Below the pieces are notes generated by a model. It was given only the letters and a program-made list of their open reading frames with translations, was not told the origin of the DNA and made no database searches. 64,000 nucleotides of DNA from assembly GCA_009760855.2 (NCBI GenBank), contig WPIO01000014.1, positions 1,265,001 to 1,329,000 on the forward strand, given 5' to 3'. This DNA is from Cristatella mucedo. Taxonomy: Eukaryota; Bryozoa; Phylactolaemata; Cristatellidae. Both the position numbers and the translations under genes were made by a program. Below are positions 36,680-64,000 of the stretch, one piece after another (positions within the stretch are counted from its first letter, which is position 1; each line of letters begins with the position of its first letter).

Positions 36680-37471
36680 CTAGACTATATGGTTCACCGT
36701 AGGACCGACAGCCCAAAGTGGTGTAGAGAACGGCTAGCTACGCTGCCTCCGAAACATAATGTGGCTCATTCCACGACTTCTGCCAATTCTTCAAGTTCTT
36801 CAAACTTAACGCTGCCGTAGAACGAAGGCAGTCCTGATCATGATACGACCTACACGCCACGAAACTACCGGAAGAGGTGGCAAGCCCTGTTATCCACCGC
36901 AGGACATCCAGGCACTGAAACTGCCCGGTTCCTAAACAAGTTAGTTCAAGGACGAAATGTTGTCGTGAAGGAGAATTATCTCCCGCCTGGATTGGGATTT
37001 TATCTCCCTCAACTTCGCAAATCGTCAGCAGAACGAAGACTATTCGAACATATAACTTAGGAATAAGTATAAGTAGCAACAGAAACGATCTTTTGATGCA
37101 ACCATATTTTTGAATCATGACCCTGCATTGCAATGTTACAATCTCATTTACTCCAAACAAGAAAATCGTTTAACACACTGGTCTTCGCGATATCAGTTAG
37201 TTTTCAGGCATTTGTTATTATTTTCCAAATATGCATCAGAAATGAGGATTTGTGGCGTATCTTGTTTTGCTTCGGCCCGTCAGGTTAGGTAGATTATTTT
37301 ATCAAAGATCAGGTGTACTTTAACGTTAGGGATTATGTTATACTGAATTGGCTTGTATTAGGTGTACTTGTTACAGTCAGTTAATGACATAAATTGTGAG
37401 CTATTTTTGTAGAAAAATCATCCATTTTGGTTGATTCAGTTGCTTAAATCAATAGCTTTTTGTGATTTACA

Positions 37472-38995
37472 ATGCTAAGGGAGTGTAAGAATTCTCCAAA
37501 TACATTCTGGTACATCTGGAGATTCTCGACAAAAGAGCAGCGGCTGCCGATTACTAAATTCGTCAAACAGTGCTATCAACTACTTCGGATGCAAACTAAG
37601 AGATCAGGATTATACACGGGCACCGCATATGGTGTACAAGCCGTGCGTAGAAAACTTGGTACAATAGTTTGAAGGTCAAAGCAAATGCGTGCCAGTTGGA
37701 GTACCGATGATTTGGAGAGAAAAAACTTATCATACTCCGGATTGTTATTTCAGCACCACTAAACGTGCAGGGCTTCAGCATACAGAATAATCATAAAATT
37801 GAATATCCAAATCTATCGTCAGCGATGCGACCTGTAACGCGAAGTGATGAGGTGGAAGTTCCTGTTCCACGTCCACATGTCACACTTGATGATATAATGA
37901 CTGACAGGGATTCGAGTTCAACTGAAGACGACGTTGATGACAACTACGAAGTTTTTGATATTCCAACACCTAAACTAATGTCACAATCTGGTCTTGATGA
38001 CTTAACGAAAGACCTTGACCTTAAAACCCACCTGCTTATTGCAGCATTTGTTGGGTCTTTGTGGTTGTTACTACCAATCATTCGGTAATACTTTCTATGC
38101 AGCATCTGTCAAGTCCCCAGAAAGAGATTCAGTTCTCTGAGGGTGCTATATAAATTTATTAATATTGTTGTTTCTATTGACCAACCCAAAGAGTCGGCTG
38201 AACTCATCGTTTCTAGATCAAAGGACAGGAATTTTCTTGGTCCGAGTACTACATTTTCATAGCAAGTACGGAAGAAAATTTGTTAACGATGTCGACATCG
38301 TGAAAAAATTTTCTTCCGTACTTTTGACGAAGGATTCTCAAGTCTATTGCAGCAACGTCGAAGGTCTAGGCAACTAAATAGAAAAGCGCTACAATCCAAT
38401 GAGAGTGGAGACTCTTAATTGATTCATCGAACCGCAGTTTTACTTCAAAATGGAAACTAACTTTTCTCTTTGCCGGTTTAGCATTCTGTACAGATTAAAG
38501 ATACTTACGGAAACCTGAAAAGACTTCTCGAGAAAGTCAAGTATGATCAACACTAGTAGCAGATATGCAGCTATTTAAATGTAACTGCTCTGATGCTTGG
38601 ACTTCAAGGTGGCTACACACAAAGTATCCGTGCTTTTCATGTCTGAGGGTGTTTTTATATCGCGTCTTTTTAGGTCGCGCTCGTGCCCTTCATTACCGAA
38701 AGAGAGACTGGCCAGAGCGAACATATGTTGTATATGGGAGTGATAATCTCCGAGAGCATACTCTTGTCGACAGCAAGAAAGTGCTACTTCTTCCCTTGCA
38801 CTTAAAGCTTGGACTAATGAAAAATCGTGTTGAGGCTCTGAACCAAGATGGCGACACCTTTAACTACTTACTGTAAATGTTTCCACAAATCATCCATCTA
38901 TTTCCATCAGCGATACAAAGAAAAAAAATTTGGCAATTTTGATGGTCCACAGATCAGAGAATTGTTCAAAGACACAGAGTTTGTATAAAATGACT
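37472..38995 (+). mobile_element. Broken copy of a repetitive invertebrate protein family (class unknown)
   Basis: Fragments in one orientation match, from memory, a multi-copy uncharacterised protein common in cnidarian and arthropod genomes. In order they are ECKNSPNTF and ITKFVKQCY near the start, HKIEYPNLSSAMRPV, an acidic linker, LMSQSGLDDLTKDLDL, KYPCFSCL, LLPLHLKLGLMKNRVEALNQ and FDGPQIRELF at the right end. The copy is broken, with several breaks (about five or more), and is interrupted by a LINE B/SINE-type tail at about 38105-38165. It stops at a TA microsatellite. The state of decay suggests an old insertion. Its class (DNA transposon or other) is not established here. Confidence 0.6.
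38105..38165 (+). mobile_element. Tail-like insertion in the 37472-38995 fossil
   Basis: CAGAAAGAGATTCAGTTCTC, GAGGGTGCTATATAAATT and ATTAATATTG are a diverged family-B/SINE tail. Confidence 0.65.
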
Positions 38996-38999
38996 GGGT

Positions 39000-39031
39000 A
39001 TATATATATATATATAAATATATATATATAA

Positions 39032-39108
<77 letters not shown>
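39000..39108. repeat. (TA)n microsatellite with AAATATA units
   Basis: About 110 bp of AT repeats at the right edge of the 37472-38995 fossil. Confidence 0.95.
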
Positions 39109-39112
<4 letters not shown>

Positions 39113-39149
39113 CAAGTCCGTATGCTGTTGAAAAAACTTGCTTTCGGAT

Positions 39150-39265
39150 AATAATATCATTCATTTGTATAGCACGCCAAGAGAACTCAAGTCATTCATC
39201 AAATGTATTCACCATGACTTTGGTCATCAAAGGCGACCATCTTAAAACTTGGGCCACACCAGGGC
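39150..39265 (-). mobile_element. SINE family S1, diverged
   Basis: AATATCATTCATTTGTATAG, CACGCCAAGAGAACTCAAG and ACTTTGGTCATCAAAGGCG. Minus sense. Confidence 0.65.
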
Positions 39266-39479
39266 GACGGATGTTACCTTCCGCATTCGTTCTACACCTC
39301 GGGCGAAGGATAGGATCGTGCATGCTAATCGCTTGTAGAAAAATCGCGGGACTGGTAATTTTACGTTTACTAGTGGTGCGCTTGGTAGCGATTTAAACAG
39401 TTCGAGGGAAGGTATGACGCGAATCTCCGAATATGGCACCTCGCTCGTGTTGTACGACAGTAGCTCTGGCGGCGGCTTT

Positions 39480-39735
39480 TCCCGTGTGAGTCTCACGGAG
39501 ACACGGTGGGCGCACGTTCTCGGTAACGAGACTCTCCTTTATTACTCTAAACGGGCACACACATTGGTGCCCAATCAATCGCAGCAGACGACACAAATCT
39601 GCATTAGTGGCCTGACGCTGCACCACTTCAACGGCTTAACTATTGGCCGCAGGTGAGGCACGTACATCAGTGTCAGGCACTTCGCTAATTACAGCAGCAG
39701 AAGCCGCAGGCGCACACAACAACAGTAGTTACATA
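39480..39735 (+). repeat. Repeat family R, full-looking copy
   Basis: TCTCACGGAGACACGGTGG, GCGCACGTTCTCGGTAACG, ATCAATCGCAGCAGACGAC, TAGTGGCCTGACGCTGCAC and AGGTGAGGCACGTACATCAG. No coding potential; class not assigned. Confidence 0.65.
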
Positions 39736-39744
39736 CGCCTCTTA

Positions 39745-39900
39745 GTCTTAGCCCAGGAGTAAGGTGCTCATTCTCAACGACCCGGGTCGTGGGTTCGACT
39801 CCTGCAGTGTTTGACTCATAATTGACCACTTCAAGCGGTGCTGATAGCCATCAAGGCTCCTCTGCAACTATACAAATTAGGCTAAATAATAAATTATCGT
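39745..39900 (+). mobile_element. SINE family S2
   Basis: GAGTAAGGTGCTCATTCTC, GGTCGTGGGTTCGACTCC (B-box), CACTTCAAGCGGTGCTGAT, AGCCATCAAGGCTCCTCTGC and AATTAGGCTAAATAATAAAT. Confidence 0.8.
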
Positions 39901-39904
39901 ACGT

Positions 39905-40560
39905 TAATATTATTACACGCTAACTTATGTATTTTTGACATCCGTCTCGACTTCTGTAATTCAATAGTCGTAGAACTCTGCAGCCAGGCTTGCCTGTCGG
40001 GATCGTTGAGGTTGCCACATCACATCGTTTCTCTTCGACATGCACTGGCTTCCAATCAAGCAGCTCATCAACTTCAAGTTTCTGTCTCTCACTTTTGCGT
40101 TCCTTCATTCTCTGGCTCCAGCCTACCTATCAAAACTGCTCCCCAGCTAGGCTAGGCATCATACAACGCGCTCTTCTGACTCTAATCGTTAGCTGAGCAT
40201 TGAAAGAACTTGAAATACACTGGAAACCGTGCCGTTCGTTCGTATGCTCCCAAAGCCTGAAACTCACTCCCGACTGACGTCACGACTTGGCCAACTTGTA
40301 AACACCCCATGACTTGGCAGCATTTAAAAAGAAGTAAAAAAAGTACCAGTCACAATACATTTTTTGGGTTCTTGTGACTCATCCTATGTTCGCTATCGCG
40401 TGTTGACATTATGGGTGTTACCACTATACGTATTATGCATGCTGAAACTGTGCATATTATCAGTAACCATATAATGCATTATTGACAGCATACATAGTAC
40501 CACTAACCATGTGGTGATGCTTTTTTTTACAACGTATGCAAAGTGCATACTCTCTGCACA
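39905..40560 (+). mobile_element. LINE family B, degraded
   Basis: CCGTCTCGACTTCTGTAATTC (the SRLDFCN part), AACTCTGCAGCCAGGCTTG and CCTACCTATCAAAACTGC follow family B order. The 3' region has lost its canonical tail. Confidence 0.7.
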
Positions 40561-40964
40561 TTGCTAGTTTTTAGCGATGTCGGTTAATTCAAAGTTTGCC
40601 TTTTTCATCAGTTTTTCTTTAGCAGTGCCATATAGGGTATCCAGACTATCAAGACTACATGTATTTACTGTGCACGCCTCTGAGCTTCTAGTACTGCCTC
40701 GCGGACTCTTTGGGATGACGATCGATTCAGAGTTCAGTCACGTTTGGTGTAATGCCTTCCAACAATATGGTAAAAAACGGTTATATAACGTTCAGTAATT
40801 GTTATGGTGCCATCATTTTAATTCTCTTTCAGATTCCAAATTTTCGCTGAGCAGGCCGTTACTTCAGCTTTTAAGCACGCAATACTGTCTTTACCGCGTG
40901 CATCAACCCAGTCAAATTTCAGATACAATGCTCGCCCACATACTTACTCAAAAGCAAAGAGACT

Positions 40965-41170
40965 AGCATAATAATAATAATAATAAATACATACATAATA
41001 GTAGCTGATTTAACAGCCTCTTTCTGTATAGCGACAGATGAGCCTTTACGGCTATCACCACCGCTTGCAGTGGCGATAAAGGATCGCCCACCACAGGATT
41101 CGAACCCACGACCTCGGAGACGAGGTCGTGAAAAGCAACCGCCTTACCTAGTGAGTCATTACGACTCACG
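40965..41170 (-). mobile_element. SINE family S2 with AAT-repeat end
   Basis: ATAATAATAATAATAAATAC, AACAGCCTCTTTCTGTATA, GCCTTTACGGCTATCACC, GGATTCGAACCCACGACC and CGAGGTCGTGAAAAGC. Minus sense. Unlike the other S2 copies, it ends in an AAT run. Confidence 0.8.
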
Positions 41171-41179
41171 ACTGCTACG

Positions 41180-41450
41180 GGTGTGGTGTGCGCCTGCGGT
41201 TTCTGCTGGTGTAATTAGCGAAGCGCCCTGACACTAATGTACACGCCTCACCTGTGGCCAATAGTTAAGCCATTGACGCAGCGAAGCGTCATGCAACCAA
41301 TGCATGCTATATATATTTCGTGTCGTCTGCTGCGATTGATCGAGCTCTCGTAAACGTACGCGTTGAGGGTAATATAAAGCGAGGCTCGTTCGCCGCTCAC
41401 CTTCGCCCTTGTGGGAGTCTCCGTGAGTGAGACTCCCACAAGACGCCGCC
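41180..41450 (-). repeat. Repeat family R, inverted copy with near-palindromic end
   Basis: CTAATGTACACGCCTCACC, TCGTCTGCTGCGATTGATC and an end palindrome with 14-bp perfect arms (41408-41421 and 41429-41442, CTTGTGGGAGTCTC). Same family as 39480-39735, opposite strand. Confidence 0.65.
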
Positions 41451-41624
41451 GCTGGAGCAACTATTATACAGCACGGGCTCTAAGCAATTAGAATAGAAGT
41501 GCAATAGTTATCGCACTTCTGAAGCCAAATGCTACAAATAATGTTGCGGTTTTGGTACTCCCGTCATAAGGGATATAAACGCAGCGCTCATAACTATGCT
41601 AGACCTTGCCAAAAACGCCAAGCT

Positions 41625-41755
41625 GGTTTGGTCTAGCGGTTAAGGTGCTCGCCCGACCACGGTCTGACTGAGGTCGTGGGCTCGAGCCCCGAGGCATGTG
41701 TGAAGCGTCTGAATAGAGATTAAGTTCTCTTGGAACGCTAAATGAATGAATTACG
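41625..41755 (+). mobile_element. SINE family S1, best-preserved copy
   Basis: The A-box TGGTCTAGCGGTTAAGG and the B-box GGGCTCGAGCCCC are both near-consensus for tRNA-type pol III promoters. The tail AAGCGTCTGAATAGAGATTA, AGTTCTCTTGGAACGCTAAA, TGAATGAATT carries the same nested stem as LINE B. Confidence 0.85.
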
Positions 41756-42018
41756 TATCATATATAAAAAGAGACAAATACCGATGAAGCATTGAGACTC
41801 GGAGTACGTAGGATAGTGATTTGTAGCACCAATGCACGTAGCTACGTAGCCGTAGTAATGATGCGCCAGCAATAAAGAAGGCGCGTCCGCGAACCTTAAA
41901 AGACAATAAGTCCATATCCGTAGCGCATATATATCCAGGGCAACAGGCATTTAGCATCAGCCGTGGCTGCAGCAGCGGCCTCTCAGAAAATTGACCCATA
42001 AGAAATCCAAACGATCGT

Positions 42019-42258
42019 CTATTTTCTCCTGGCTTCCTCTCGGATTCCAAGCCGAATTAATAACTCTCTTGTTTCATTGAGACGGCTGCTGTTCCACGCA
42101 TCTGCGGAAAGAGGAATTTCGGTAGTTTCACATAAGTTCCGCAGTTTATTTTTAATTGCTTCTAGTGAGCCAGACCAGAAGGCGTCGTGACCCAAAGTGC
42201 GGACTAAAATAGCGTGATGAGTGTATCTGCTGCTAATATTGATGCCCGGCCCTACCAT
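42019..42258 (-). CDS. Possible small divergent gene, unknown product
   Basis: A 79-codon frame starts MVGPGINISSRYTHHAILV and ends LLIRLGIREEARRK. It is head-to-head with MCM6, 236 bp from its ATG, a spacing common for bidirectional promoters. The predicted product has mixed composition, is basic at the end and has no repeats, membrane span or signal. I do not recognise the family. It could be the first exon of a longer gene, a small protein, or chance. Confidence 0.25.
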   Translation of the reverse strand: MVGPGINISSRYTHHAILVRTLGHDAFWSGSLEAIKNKLRNLCETTEIPLSADAWNSSRLNETRELLIRLGIREEARRK

Positions 42259-42494
42259 AGATAGGACGGGGATCGGTTTCGGTGAGCGTTATGCAGCTTG
42301 CGGATGAGAAGAAGGCTGAGAGTTCATAAGAAATTACTAATTTAAATAAATGAAAGTCAAATGCATGCGGTCGCTTCTACCTCAAGAGCACCTTTAACGA
42401 CAACGCCGGGCCTTGAGAAGCGGGCAGGGAGGAAGCACGTGGCCTGTCATGTGACCGTTGTGGCGCCAACTTATTGTCCGGTGGAGCCGCGCTC

Positions 42495-62681
<20,187 letters not shown>

Positions 62682-62840
62682 CCAACTTGATGTACTGCCT
62701 GCTGGTTGACAGACAGCAGATGTTATGTGAGTTTCGTCCCCGGCTTGCAGTGTTCAATTATTCACGAGGAAATATGCTTTGAGCAGCCGAGCTCAATTCT
62801 GAGGACCATGCCAACTGTATATACAAGCAATGCCACTGTA

Positions 62841-62846
62841 AATAAA
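62841..62846 (+). terminator. Polyadenylation signal of MCM6
   Basis: AATAAA lies 160 bases after the MCM6 stop codon, in the sequence CTGTAAATAAACCTGCG. It is the first canonical hexamer downstream of the stop and fits a short 3' UTR. Cleavage would be expected roughly 10-30 bases further on. Confidence 0.7.
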
Positions 62847-62849
62847 CCT

Positions 62850-63756
62850 GCGCTTTATAGCAAAAGCAAGTGAGTTTCTTCTCGGACTCATACCAATTTG
62901 CACTCAAATCAAGAAGCGTTTGGCCGTGCAACCAGAGCTGCATTGGCAGGTCAGGGTGAAAGGGAGCGGGTCACCTTTATTGCACGTTCGTTGCTGGGAG
63001 TAAGAGGGAGTAAGAGCACCGCATTATACCAGCGTACAGCCAATGTATGGACTCATCATATCTCCTCTTTACCTAAGTGACAGATCAGCTTGGTACCAAT
63101 CGATCGAGTACCGAAACTGTCCATCTGGTCAGGGGGTCCGTGGTAACCGATTAATGCTAATACTGTGGGTAGCTGTATTTATACCAAGGGAGTTCCAGCC
63201 TATCTGACATGATCGACCTAGAGACGGTTGTTCCCCTCTTTCCGTCAGCTTTCTGAACGTCGTGTTTATCCCCACGTGCCAGACATGTCAATTTATGCAG
63301 AAAAAGTAAGCATTTTGATTCTCTAGCAAATAATTAGGATTGCCGATTTATAGAGGGCCCATTTCAGTTGTGTGTTTGTGAAACCCAAGCAGTGCTCCCT
63401 TCAGCTGAGGAGGTGCCATCTAGTTAGATTCAATTATCAAATGTGCTGTTTTGAAGTGATAGTTATGTCGTACAATTTGTGGAATTTCTAAATTTACATC
63501 AGCACAGTTGTGAATTCCAGCAGTTATTCTGTGTAAAAAACAACTCACTCTACTTGCCGTGATTTAACGCCTTTATTTTTTAAGAATAATCAGATAATTT
63601 ATAGTGGGAGTGAGGCAGAAAATCCTGGTTGTTACAGTCAAGATGTTAGCCTGAACTACGTATAAGCAGCAGCTGAGGAGTGAGGCTAACGTGAGTAGGC
63701 ATGCAATGTTTATCGTGGCTGCCTGGGACCTCGAAACCTCACTATTGGTGTGGCAT
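62850..63756. other. Downstream of MCM6, no gene seen
   Basis: AT-rich intergenic sequence without recognisable frames or repeats. Confidence 0.5.
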
Positions 63757-63772
63757 GATTATATATATATAC

Positions 63773-63806
<34 letters not shown>

Positions 63807-63833
63807 GTGTGTGTATATAACAATATATATTAA
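63757..63833. repeat. (TA)n/(CATATA)n/(TG)n microsatellite
   Basis: TATATACATATA units then TGTGTGTG, about 1.1 kb after the MCM6 stop. Confidence 0.9.
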
Positions 63834-64000
63834 TTAATGTGTATAGTGATTCGTCGGCTGGGGCATGATTGGACGTCAATGACATGATTCGACGGCAAGG
63901 GCTGGAGAGCATGAGGCTGAGCTGGCAGAACTAGTGACTCTAGTGTGCAACTATAGAAAATTGGCTTATTTTTGTAATCCACCTGCAAATTTTGAAAATT

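Noticed and set aside
41625-41710. Possible tRNA gene
   Set aside because: A and B boxes are good, but there is no proper anticodon or acceptor stem, and the LINE-like tail marks it as a SINE.

Overview
This window is metazoan nuclear DNA, probably from an invertebrate. It carries large split genes with GT-AG introns, many tRNA-derived SINEs, 5'-truncated CR1/L2-group LINEs and long dinucleotide microsatellites. I cannot name the species from the sequence.

Three host genes are supported. (1) TAF4, the TFIID subunit, lies on the minus strand from its ATG at 25386 down to about 2959. Eleven coding exons (914 codons, phases consistent throughout) cover the Gln/Ala-rich N-terminus, the TAFH domain and the histone-fold region. 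The last short C-terminal exon is not found and probably lies left of base 1. (2) SLC66A2 (PQLC1), a PQ-loop membrane protein, is on the minus strand, 36658-32728, in four coding exons encoding 255 residues. (3) MCM6, a replicative helicase subunit, is on the plus strand, 42495-62681. Its 17 coding exons give an uninterrupted 835-residue protein with zinc finger, Walker A, Walker B and arginine finger. Intron 15 uses a GC donor. A polyadenylation signal lies at 62841.

The rest is mostly repeats. LINE family A ends in ATTAC repeats. LINE family B ends in ATT repeats behind a nested stem-loop. One tRNA-derived SINE family (S1) carries the same stem-loop tail as LINE B, which suggests that it uses the LINE B reverse transcriptase. 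A second SINE family (S2) has a different body. LINE B tails of only 50-90 bp occur as separate insertions. Two have clear target-site duplications and both sit inside older LINE B copies; one falls in frame at the reverse-transcriptase YADD site.

Between SLC66A2 and MCM6 lies a broken copy of a repetitive protein family of unknown class (37472-38995), followed by SINEs and an unclassified repeat family with a near-palindromic end. TAF4 exons 2-3 are squeezed between two LINEs, and MCM6 exon 12 begins just downstream of a LINE B tail. No RNA genes, CRISPR arrays or prokaryotic features were found. The three host genes share no pathway; they are neighbours only. TAF4 serves transcription initiation, SLC66A2 endomembranes and MCM6 DNA replication.
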